Positions 42,379-50,318 of a stretch of DNA of 64,000 nt are shown here, in pieces. Origin of the DNA: UBA7672 sp040398425. Its GTDB lineage: Bacteria; Pseudomonadota; Alphaproteobacteria; Caulobacterales; Hyphomonadaceae. Position 1 is the first letter of the stretch, and each line of letters begins with the position of its first letter. The position numbers were made by a program, and so were the translations under genes. The stretch lies in assembly GCA_040398425.1 (NCBI GenBank), contig JBBATZ010000006.1:31320-95319 (forward strand), written 5' to 3'. The notes under the pieces were generated by a model. That model searched no databases, was not told the DNA's origin, and saw only the letters and a list, made by a program, of their open reading frames with translations.

Positions 42379-44178
42379 ATGGGTTTGACAACGAAGAACA
42401 GGGTCAGCGGGGACGCCCCGCCCATCATGCCGGCGCTGGGATCGGTGCCGTTTCTCCGTGATGCGCCGCCGCGTGCGCTGAAAGCCGCCGAGAACGAGAC
42501 CAAGTATTTCGGGCTTCCGGGCGGCTGGCAGCTGTTTGCGCCGGGTGAACCGTCCGACCAGATCTATTTCGTCCTGTCCGGCTCGCTGGGCGCGTTCCGC
42601 GTGAACGCCAATGGCTCGATGGAGCTGCTGGGTCACATCCGGGCCGGCGAGCCCGTCGGCGAGATGTCGATGATCGCGGGCGAGCCGCACGAGCACGCCG
42701 TGTACGCGCTGCGCGACACCGAGCTTTTGTCGATGTCGAGGACCGGCTTCATGCAGCTGGTGCGGTCTGATCCGCAGATCCTCGAGCGGCTGACGCGGGT
42801 AATCATGCTGCGGATGCGGCAGGCGCGTAAGAAGACCGGGCGTTCGGCCGAGCCGCGCGTGTTCGGGCTGGTCTCGACCTCGCCGACCATCGACCTGAAA
42901 CAGCGCGCGCGTGTTCTCGCCACGGAACTGCAGGCGATGGGGTTGCGGGTTGCCATCGTCGGCGAGGAAGCCGTCGGGATGCCAGCCGCGTATTTCGACG
43001 AACTCGAAACGCGCAATGAGATCGTCTTGCTGTGCGCGACCATGGGCGACACGCCGTGGTTCAAGATGACCCAGAGCCATTCGGATCGGATCTGGCTGCT
43101 GGCGCGATCCGATGCGCGGCCGTCGATTCCGCTGATGCCGGAAGAGACGTCGCCAGCGCGGCAGTTCCGGCTGGTCGACCTTGTGCTGCTGCATCATGCG
43201 ACGCCGCACGACACCACGCGCACGCTGGAATGGAAGTACGCCGCAGACGCTGCACGCGTGCTGCACTGGACCGGCATGGACGATGAGGACTGCCGACGTC
43301 TGGCGCGCACAATGTCAGGCAAGTCGGTCGGGCTTGTGCTTTCGGGCGGCGGCGCCCGCGCCTATGCGCATATCGGCGTCATCCGCGCGCTGCGTGAAGC
43401 GAACTGCCCGATCGACTTCATTGGCGGCGCCTCCATGGGCGCCATCGTAGCGGCAGCCTTTGCGTCTGGCTGGGACGATGCAGAGATCGACCGCCGCATC
43501 CGCAAGGCGTTCGTCGAGAGCAATCCGTTGTCCGACTATCGCCTGCCCGTGGTCGGACTGGTGAAGGGCCACAAGGTCGATGCGCGGCTGAAGGAGCATT
43601 TCGGCGACGTACAGATCGAGGACATGCAGACCCCGTTCTTTGCCGTCTCGACCAACCTCACGCAGGGCACGTTCCAGGTGCATACCGAGGGCCTGCTGCG
43701 CGAGGCATTGCGCGCGTCGATCTCCCTGCCCGGCATCCTGCCGCCGGTGGTGATGAACAAGCAGGTGATGGTGGACGGGGCGGTGCTGAACAACTTCCCG
43801 GTCGATGTCATGCGCGAGATGCATCGCGGGCGTATCATCGGCGTTGATGTGGCGGTTGCGCCCGAAGCGCTGTCGGCCGACGATTTCATCAATCCGCCCG
43901 GCTTCATCGGCTGGACGATGCGGCACGGCTTCAAGTCTGCGCCGCCGATCGCCAACCTGCTGATGCGCGCGGCAACGGTGAGCATGGACCCCAACAAGCA
44001 TCGCGGCCTGACCGACATTCTGATTGTGCCGGAGATGAAGGGCGTCGAACTGCGCGACTGGCGCGAGTACGACGACGCCGTGAATGAAGGCTATCGCGAC
44101 ACGAAGAACGCGCTGGCGGAGCTCAAGGGCCCCCTCGCCCAGATCATCCGCGGCAATGTCGCGGCGAGCGCGGATTAG
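42379..44178 (+). CDS. Patatin-like phospholipase with cyclic-nucleotide-binding domain
   Basis: 599 residues in the neuropathy-target-esterase (NTE) layout. Residues about 40-145 form a cNMP-binding domain (LSGSLGAFRV, GEPVGEMSMI). After a linker of about 170 residues comes the patatin domain with oxyanion loop GGGARAYAHIG (323-333), nucleophile S352 in GASMG, and D466 in DGA. It probably deacylates phospholipids or lysophospholipids under control of a nucleotide. Whether the domain still binds cAMP or cGMP cannot be read from sequence alone. Divergent from the MCC-type gene. Confidence 0.93.
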   Translation: MGLTTKNRVSGDAPPIMPALGSVPFLRDAPPRALKAAENETKYFGLPGGWQLFAPGEPSDQIYFVLSGSLGAFRVNANGSMELLGHIRAGEPVGEMSMIAGEPHEHAVYALRDTELLSMSRTGFMQLVRSDPQILERLTRVIMLRMRQARKKTGRSAEPRVFGLVSTSPTIDLKQRARVLATELQAMGLRVAIVGEEAVGMPAAYFDELETRNEIVLLCATMGDTPWFKMTQSHSDRIWLLARSDARPSIPLMPEETSPARQFRLVDLVLLHHATPHDTTRTLEWKYAADAARVLHWTGMDDEDCRRLARTMSGKSVGLVLSGGGARAYAHIGVIRALREANCPIDFIGGASMGAIVAAAFASGWDDAEIDRRIRKAFVESNPLSDYRLPVVGLVKGHKVDARLKEHFGDVQIEDMQTPFFAVSTNLTQGTFQVHTEGLLREALRASISLPGILPPVVMNKQVMVDGAVLNNFPVDVMREMHRGRIIGVDVAVAPEALSADDFINPPGFIGWTMRHGFKSAPPIANLLMRAATVSMDPNKHRGLTDILIVPEMKGVELRDWREYDDAVNEGYRDTKNALAELKGPLAQIIRGNVAASAD

Positions 44179-44186
44179 GTCGTCGA

Positions 44187-45743
44187 CTACAGCGGATCCT
44201 TGGCCGAGCCGAAGAAGGAGAAGTACTCGGCTTTCCCTGCCTGCGCCGTCTTCAGAAGCGTCATCGCGATGCTTGACTTGCCGCGCGAGTGGATGTCGCC
44301 CACCATCGGCTGAAGGATGTAGCCCGCCTCCTCGAAACGGTCGTGGATCATCAGCGCCTGCGCCGCAACGAGCGCGATTTCATCGACTTGCGGCGCGCGG
44401 TTGTAGGCAGCCACCAGCACGTCCATCAGGTGAGGCGTCACCTCGTTCGCCTCGTTCAGATAGGCCTCGACATAGCGATAAAGCGAGATGGCGCGGGTAG
44501 GATCGAGCTTCTGCACACCAGCGAATGATTTCCGCGCCTTCTTGATGAGGTCGCCGTCATCTGCCGCATAGCCCATGCGCAAGTCGCACAGTCCGCTCAG
44601 ATGCAGCGTTTCAGCCGACTGCGTATCCGTTACTTGCAGCGCGTCGAGTTGCTTGCGTGCAAGCGCAAGGTCGCCGTACCAAATCTCCGCAAGAGCGGCC
44701 GTGCGATTGGCGAAAGCGTCTGCCGGAAATTTCCTCGACTCCTTGCGGATCGTCTCAACTGCCGCGTTGGCCTCGTCGGCAGACGGCAGCGAACGCAGGT
44801 ATGAAGCCGGCATCAGAAGATTGTCATACACGTTGTCGAGCTTCGTCATTGTGATCGACACGTCGATATTCTCGGCAGAATCCCTGAGACGCACGATGTT
44901 AAGCGCGGTCGCCTTATAGTCGCGCAGCTCCTTGTCAAAAGCTGCGGGCGTGATCCCGAATGCAGGTTCGAACGCTCCGATAGGGTCGCCGTCCGCCTGC
45001 AGCTTCGCGCAGTAGCGTGTGAACCCCTTCGCTCTTTCCGGTTTAAAGAACAGATAGTGTGCCGCGAGCCAGGCTTGCGCATAGAACTGCGCATTCTCCT
45101 CCCCGGTCATCTCCCACGTATTCTTGCTGAGAAACGTGTCGATGGGCATCCAGTCGCCGTAGGCCAGCCATACGCCGCGACTGGATGTGAATTTCCCCAG
45201 GTTGCAGTAGCTATCCTCGAACTCCGCGGTCGAAAGAAACTCGGCAAAACCCTCCTGATACCAGGCCGGATAGGACACCCGCACATTGGCACGCGAGAAG
45301 TGGTGAGCATACTCGTGGAACAGGATGACCCGTGAATCCATCGCGCGTACATTGCGTGGCATATCGCGCTGACGTTCCCGACCCGCCCCCGCCAGCGAGA
45401 CTGCACGTGTCTGCTCGAGCCCGGCGAGATAGAACCCTGCAACTTCGGCGGGCATGCCAGGCGCTCCGATGTCGAAATCGCGCTTGCTCCCGAGCACGTA
45501 GATCGTCAGCTTGGACCTTTCAGCCTGATCTTCGTGCGGCATCATCCGTGAGAGGAGAGCGTTGAACCGCTCGAGCGCAATCAACTCGTTGCGGCTGCGG
45601 ACGTCCCATTCGGTCGTGTAGACGATAAAGTTGGGGCTCTCGAGCCGTAACCACCGGCCGGGCTTCGTCTCGCCCCATGCCGATGAAATCAGCGACGCGC
45701 CCGCTGAAGCCGCCAAACCCTGCAGAACTGTACGGCGCCGCAT
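44187..45743 (-). CDS. Tat-exported putative gluzincin with TPR-like C-terminus
   Basis: 518 residues. The N-terminus MRRRTVLQGLAASAGASLI is a Tat-like signal. Near the middle of the first half is a complete zinc-peptidase motif: H143-E144-x-x-H147 (FHEYAHHF) and E164 in WYQEGFAEF, the gluzincin arrangement also seen in DUF1570-like proteins. The remaining 330 residues are helical with TPR-like repeats. It would be a folded periplasmic peptidase of unknown substrate. It converges with the patatin gene, 8 bases apart. Confidence 0.75.
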   Translation of the reverse strand: MRRRTVLQGLAASAGASLISSAWGETKPGRWLRLESPNFIVYTTEWDVRSRNELIALERFNALLSRMMPHEDQAERSKLTIYVLGSKRDFDIGAPGMPAEVAGFYLAGLEQTRAVSLAGAGRERQRDMPRNVRAMDSRVILFHEYAHHFSRANVRVSYPAWYQEGFAEFLSTAEFEDSYCNLGKFTSSRGVWLAYGDWMPIDTFLSKNTWEMTGEENAQFYAQAWLAAHYLFFKPERAKGFTRYCAKLQADGDPIGAFEPAFGITPAAFDKELRDYKATALNIVRLRDSAENIDVSITMTKLDNVYDNLLMPASYLRSLPSADEANAAVETIRKESRKFPADAFANRTAALAEIWYGDLALARKQLDALQVTDTQSAETLHLSGLCDLRMGYAADDGDLIKKARKSFAGVQKLDPTRAISLYRYVEAYLNEANEVTPHLMDVLVAAYNRAPQVDEIALVAAQALMIHDRFEEAGYILQPMVGDIHSRGKSSIAMTLLKTAQAGKAEYFSFFGSAKDPL

Positions 45744-45800
45744 GCTGATCCCCCATCCCAGCGTGAATACAGACTAGAATGGGATCTGAGGCCGCCGCAA

Positions 45801-46277
45801 CTACTCGCTGCTGGCGTCTTTCTTCGCGGGTGTGCGCTCTTTCCACCCCCCGCCGCTTTCCTGCTGGAAATAGCGGGCGGCGGCGCCGACGTCGGTGGCG
45901 GCCTTGTATTGCTGGCGGGCCTTGGCGCGGGCGGTTTCATCGCCGCCATCGAACATGACCATGATGCGCTCGAAGGCCGTCGGATCAGCGTCGGAGCCGT
46001 CGAGCAGGAGTGCGACTTTGGCGCCGTTGGTCGCGACCGCTTCGGTCGAGAGCAGCACAGGATGCTTCGCGGCGTCGGTGCGGGCGCGGCCGTGCGGGAT
46101 GAAGGAGTCGTCGCGGATCGTCCACAGCGCGCGGTCGAGACGCACGAGGGTTTCCTCGTGGGCGACGAGCACGACGCGCCATTTGCGCTCGAGACATTTC
46201 TCGATCAGCGGCGCAATGGCGGCGTCGAGCGCGGTGTGCTCGATGTGGTAGAACCACCACTCCGCCGCATTGGCCAT
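45801..46277 (-). CDS. holC: DNA polymerase III subunit chi
   Basis: 158-residue chi subunit that links the clamp loader to single-stranded DNA-binding protein. The typical start MANAAEWWFYHIEHTALD and the segment LIEKCLERKWRVVLVAH are present, followed by the WTIRDDSFIPHGR block. The start is placed at 46277, after the pepA stop; the longer frame overlapping pepA is a shadow. The pepA-holC pair is common in proteobacteria. The C-terminal 30 residues are a charged tail. Confidence 0.93.
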   Translation of the reverse strand: MANAAEWWFYHIEHTALDAAIAPLIEKCLERKWRVVLVAHEETLVRLDRALWTIRDDSFIPHGRARTDAAKHPVLLSTEAVATNGAKVALLLDGSDADPTAFERIMVMFDGGDETARAKARQQYKAATDVGAAARYFQQESGGGWKERTPAKKDASSE

Positions 46278-46285
46278 TCGGGTGG

Positions 46286-47761
46286 CTAGTCCTCGTAGTT
46301 GTCGGCGATGAGCCGGTCGAGGATGCGCACGCCCCAGCCTGTCGCCCAGGTCGGCTCCATCGGATTGTCGTGACCCGGACGCCATGCCGTGCCCGCGATA
46401 TCGAGGTGCGCCCACGCGCGGCCGTCGTCGATGAAGCGCTGGAGAAATTGCGCGGCGGTGATCGAGCCGGCGTTGCCGGCATTGCCGATATTGCGCATGT
46501 CGGCGACTTCCGAGTCGATCTGCTTGTCATAGCCCGGTCCGAGCGGCAGGCGCCACACGGGCTCGCCTTCGGCTTTGCCTGCGGCGGTGAGCTTGGCGAC
46601 GAGATCGTCATTGTTCGAAAAGACGCCGGCATGCTCGTTGCCGAGTGAGATGATAATCGCGCCGGTCAGCGTGGCGAGGTCGATCATGGCTTTCGGGTTG
46701 AACTTCTTCTGCGCGTACCAGAGCACGTCGCAGAGAACGAGGCGGCCTTCGGCGTCGGTGTTCTGAATCTCGATCGTCTTGCCAGCCGCGGATTTCACGA
46801 TGTCGCCAGGGCGTTGGGCATTACCGTCGGGCATGTTCTCGACGAGGCCGACGAGACCGACAACGTTGGCTTTCGCCTTGCGCTTGGCGAGCGACACCAT
46901 GGCGCCGACGACAGCGGCCGAACCGCCCATGTCGCCCTTCATGTCCTGCATGCCGGGGCCGGGCTTGAGCGAGATGCCGCCGGTGTCGAACGTGACGCCC
47001 TTGCCGACGAGCGCGACCGGCGCGGCTTTCTTGTCCTTGCCGCCCATCCATTTCATCACGCACAGGCGCGAACCACGCACCGAGCCCTGGCCGACGCCAA
47101 TCAGCGATCCCATGCCGAGCTTGGTCATTGCTGCGACATCCAGCACTTCGATCTCGAGGCCGAGTTCGCTGAGTTCCTGAATGCGGTCGGCATAGCTTTC
47201 CGGGTGAAGAACGTTTGGCGGCTCGTTGACGAGATTGCGGGCGAGTTCGACGCCCTCTGCTTTAGCGGCGAGCGGGGCGTAGTCGGAGCGGGCGCCGGCG
47301 GCCGAGTCGGTCACGACCGAGACGGTGGTCAGCGACGGCTTCTTCTCGGGCTTCAGGGTCGTGCGGTACTGGTCGAAGCGGTAGCCCGCCAGCCGCGCGC
47401 CGAGGCCGATATTCGCTGCGACCGTCCGGTCAGGCGCGCCGACGATGGCCAGGGCCTTGGAGCCGCTGGTGAGCAGGCGCTTGACGACGGAAGCCGCCGA
47501 CTTCTGCCAACCGATTTCACTCACAGACATTTTGCGGCCGACCCCTGCGACCAGCACACGCGAAGCGTCGCTCCACTCCGGGGCAAGGATCTCGATCACC
47601 TGCCCGGTGCCGCCCTTGAACGATCCGGCCGCAATCGCGCGGCGAATGGCCGTTTCGGCGGACTTGTCGAGTGCTGAGGCAAATTCCACGCCCTTGTCGC
47701 CCTCATAGGCGAGGTAGGCGATGGCGTCTCCGGTGGGTTCGGCGGAAAACTTGATCTGCAT
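46286..47761 (-). CDS. pepA: Leucyl aminopeptidase (M17)
   Basis: 491-residue M17 aminopeptidase; the family forms hexamers with two metal ions per subunit. Metal and catalytic residues are K254 and D259 (VGKGVTFDTGGIS), K266, D277, D336 and E338 (NTDAEGRL signature). It cleaves N-terminal amino acids in the cytoplasm; some homologues also bind DNA as site-specific recombination accessory factors. Length and motifs are standard. Divergent from lptF, with 140 bases of shared upstream DNA. Confidence 0.97.
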   Translation of the reverse strand: MQIKFSAEPTGDAIAYLAYEGDKGVEFASALDKSAETAIRRAIAAGSFKGGTGQVIEILAPEWSDASRVLVAGVGRKMSVSEIGWQKSAASVVKRLLTSGSKALAIVGAPDRTVAANIGLGARLAGYRFDQYRTTLKPEKKPSLTTVSVVTDSAAGARSDYAPLAAKAEGVELARNLVNEPPNVLHPESYADRIQELSELGLEIEVLDVAAMTKLGMGSLIGVGQGSVRGSRLCVMKWMGGKDKKAAPVALVGKGVTFDTGGISLKPGPGMQDMKGDMGGSAAVVGAMVSLAKRKAKANVVGLVGLVENMPDGNAQRPGDIVKSAAGKTIEIQNTDAEGRLVLCDVLWYAQKKFNPKAMIDLATLTGAIIISLGNEHAGVFSNNDDLVAKLTAAGKAEGEPVWRLPLGPGYDKQIDSEVADMRNIGNAGNAGSITAAQFLQRFIDDGRAWAHLDIAGTAWRPGHDNPMEPTWATGWGVRILDRLIADNYED

Positions 47762-47783
47762 GGGGAAAGTAATGTCCTGAGTA

Positions 47784-47812
47784 TTGACTACATATGGTCA
47801 TCGACGAATAGC
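47784..47812 (+). promoter_or_regulatory. Weak candidate promoter of lptF
   Basis: TTGACT (47784-47789), 17-base spacer, then AATAGC (47807-47812). The -35 matches well, the -10 poorly. It lies about 90 bases before lptF on the strand of lptFGD, so it is offered as a weak candidate only. Confidence 0.25.
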
Positions 47813-47901
47813 CCGGACGCCGTTAGCACTGGACCGGGTCCCAAAGCCATTCTGGGGGCGGGCCATGTCGCGGACGGATAAGCGCCGAACCGGGTTTTCG
47901 C

Positions 47902-49041
47902 ATGTCAGGGTTTCAACGCTATCTTTTTCGTAACGTGTTGAGAACCCTCATCGCGATCGTGGGCGGTCTTGCTCTGATCGCACTTCTTACACAAGGCCTT
48001 AGCCAGATACAGGACACCATCGTCCAGAACCGCCAGTCCATGCTGGCATTCCTCTGGGTTTCGGTTCTGGCGACGCCGCAGATCGTCTCCTTGCTGATGC
48101 CGATTGCCCTGTTCATCGCAACGGCGGCCGCGCTCAACGTCGCACATCGCGAGAACGAGATCGTGGTTGCCCAAGCGTCCGGCATGACCAACTGGCAGGT
48201 CGCCTCCCCGGTTTTGCGACTCGCCACGCTGGCGGCGATTCTCCATCTCGGCATGAACCTGTGGATAGCGCCGACCGCTTCGCGCGAATTGCGTACAACT
48301 CTCACGGCCGCATCCACCAACATTGCCTCCTCGCTGGTGCGTGAAGGCACCTTCATGACCTACAGCGACGGGCTCACCACCTTCGCAGGCAAGGTCAACG
48401 ATTCCGACATCACCTTCCTGGTCGCCAACGACAGCCGGAACCCCAAGAATGAGGTGACCTACATCGCCAAGTCGGCGTTCGTGTCGGAAATCGAAGGCAA
48501 GCCGGCTCTGGTCCTGCGCGACGGACAGCGCCAGACGGTGCGCACCAATGGCGCCCTGGAGTCGCTTACGTTCCAACAATCGCCGCTGGAGCTCGGCGCG
48601 TTCGTCAACGACCAGAAGGCGGTGATCCTCGAAGAGACCGACCGCTACCTGCCTGAACTGTTCTATCCCGACATGACGAATCACTACGACAACCGGAACG
48701 TCGACGCCCTGCTCGCGGAAGGTCACGCGCGGATCGCGACCCCCCTGCTGAACATCGCCATGGCGATGATTGCGATCTTTGCGGTGCTCGGCGGCGATTT
48801 CAGCCGGCGCGGCTATGCGCAGCGCATCTCCATCGCGGCGGGCGGGGCGCTGGTGCTGCGTCTTGCGGGCTTCTGGGCGACGTCGGCGGCTGCCAAGGAC
48901 CCATCGCTGAACGCTGTGCAGTATGGCCTTCCGATCTTCGTGATGTTCCTGATCGGCTTCATGTTCTTCGTCCAGCCGATTCTGAAGCGGCGGCGCATCG
49001 TGACACGCGCGCCTGTGCGCGAGCTGGTGGGGCCGACCTGA
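47902..49041 (+). CDS. lptF: LPS export ABC transporter permease
   Basis: 379 residues of the YjgP/YjgQ family: two groups of three membrane helices (about 13-35, 55-80, 95-115 and 275-300, 305-325, 335-355) around a periplasmic beta-jellyroll domain (about 135-270). With LptG and the LptB ATPase it extracts lipopolysaccharide from the inner membrane and feeds the LptC-LptA-LptD bridge. It is followed one base later by lptG and then lptD, so inner- and outer-membrane ends of the pathway are co-encoded. Confidence 0.96.
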   Translation: MSGFQRYLFRNVLRTLIAIVGGLALIALLTQGLSQIQDTIVQNRQSMLAFLWVSVLATPQIVSLLMPIALFIATAAALNVAHRENEIVVAQASGMTNWQVASPVLRLATLAAILHLGMNLWIAPTASRELRTTLTAASTNIASSLVREGTFMTYSDGLTTFAGKVNDSDITFLVANDSRNPKNEVTYIAKSAFVSEIEGKPALVLRDGQRQTVRTNGALESLTFQQSPLELGAFVNDQKAVILEETDRYLPELFYPDMTNHYDNRNVDALLAEGHARIATPLLNIAMAMIAIFAVLGGDFSRRGYAQRISIAAGGALVLRLAGFWATSAAAKDPSLNAVQYGLPIFVMFLIGFMFFVQPILKRRRIVTRAPVRELVGPT

Positions 49042-49042
49042 C

Positions 49043-50185
49043 ATGGTGATTGCGGGCCGTATCCAGCGCTACATCTTCCGCGAATGCGCCACGTCGCTGG
49101 CGTTGACGCTTGGCATCATCGTGCTCGCGATTGTGCTGGTGGACGTGGTCGAACAGATGCGCACCATCGGCGGACGCACGCAGATAGGCATCGACACGGC
49201 GTTCACGCTCACCATGATGAAGACGCCGGGGCTCATCCTCGAGACCCTGCCCTTCGCCATGCTGGTCGGCTCCATCCTCACCTATTCGCAGCTCAGCCGC
49301 CGCAGCGAGATTCCAGCCATACGCGCGGTCGGCGTTTCGGCGTGGCGATTCCTGGGCCCGGTGATGGCGCTCGCCGTACTCGTCGGCGTCCTGATGGTGA
49401 CGGTACTCGACCCGCTCGCGACACGGCTGAACGCCGATTTCGAGGCGACGCGCGCGCGCCTTCTCGGCAATTCGACTCCGGTCAATTCGGGCGTCTGGCT
49501 CAGTCAGGGTGACCTGGAGGCTGGAGCCAATGCCGCGCCCACCACTCTGCCCTCCACCAACCAGCAGGCGATCATCCATGGCCGTCGTGTCGTGAATCGC
49601 GGTCAGGCGCTGGAGGACGTCACCTTCTGGTATTTCCGCCCCGGACCGGGCGGACCATCGGACCGCGAGTTCACGCATCGCATCGACGCCAAGCGGGCGG
49701 AGCTCACACCGGGCTTCTGGCAGCTGACGGGTGTCGTCGAAAATCGCGTGGGGGGCGAAATCCAGCGGACCGAGACCCTCGCCCTGCCGACCAACCTCGG
49801 CGGCGGCACGCTGCTTTCGCGCTTTGCCTCGTCGAAGACCATCCCCTTCTGGGATCTGCCGTCCTTCATCGCCGCGGGCAAAGCGGCCGGGATGGAGACT
49901 GGGGACTACGTTCTCAAATACAACACCCTGCTGGCGATGCCGGTGTTCATGCTGGCCATGGCGCTGATCGGGGCCGTCGTCTGCCTGCGACTCGCCCGAG
50001 CGGGGGGATTGTCGCGGCTGGTGGGAGCCGGCGCACTTGCCGGGTTCGTGCTGTATTTCACCAATCGTCTCGCATCCGGCATGTCCGCCTCCGGGGCCAC
50101 GCCGCCAGAGGCTGCGGCCTGGTGTCCGCCGCTTTTTGCCCTGTTTGCTGTGCTGACACTCTTGGCTCACGCAGAAGACGGTTGA
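49043..50185 (+). CDS. lptG: LPS export ABC transporter permease
   Basis: 380 residues with the same six-helix and periplasmic jellyroll plan as LptF, its pseudo-symmetric partner. The first helix (ATSLALTLGIIVLAIVLVDVVEQM in parts) is the LptG type. The ATG at 49043 lies one base after the lptF stop. LptB and LptC/LptA are not in this window and must be encoded elsewhere, as is usual in alphaproteobacteria. Confidence 0.96.
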   Translation: MVIAGRIQRYIFRECATSLALTLGIIVLAIVLVDVVEQMRTIGGRTQIGIDTAFTLTMMKTPGLILETLPFAMLVGSILTYSQLSRRSEIPAIRAVGVSAWRFLGPVMALAVLVGVLMVTVLDPLATRLNADFEATRARLLGNSTPVNSGVWLSQGDLEAGANAAPTTLPSTNQQAIIHGRRVVNRGQALEDVTFWYFRPGPGGPSDREFTHRIDAKRAELTPGFWQLTGVVENRVGGEIQRTETLALPTNLGGGTLLSRFASSKTIPFWDLPSFIAAGKAAGMETGDYVLKYNTLLAMPVFMLAMALIGAVVCLRLARAGGLSRLVGAGALAGFVLYFTNRLASGMSASGATPPEAAAWCPPLFALFAVLTLLAHAEDG

Positions 50186-50318
50186 GCGGCGTGTGGCTTC
50201 CGGGCCGCTTTCCCTACAGGATTGCGGCAATATCAGCGCCCGGCTTTACGCCTCGCCGGGCTTTGCGTATCGGTTCAAAGCTGGGAGTCGCTCGCAAAAT
50301 GTTCGCGAGGGGAGAGTA

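Noticed and set aside
47905..50230. Two long frames antisense to lptF and lptG
   Set aside because: Both mirror the sense permease genes, have arginine/histidine-rich translations and lack RBS; LptF/LptG topology is clear on the plus strand.
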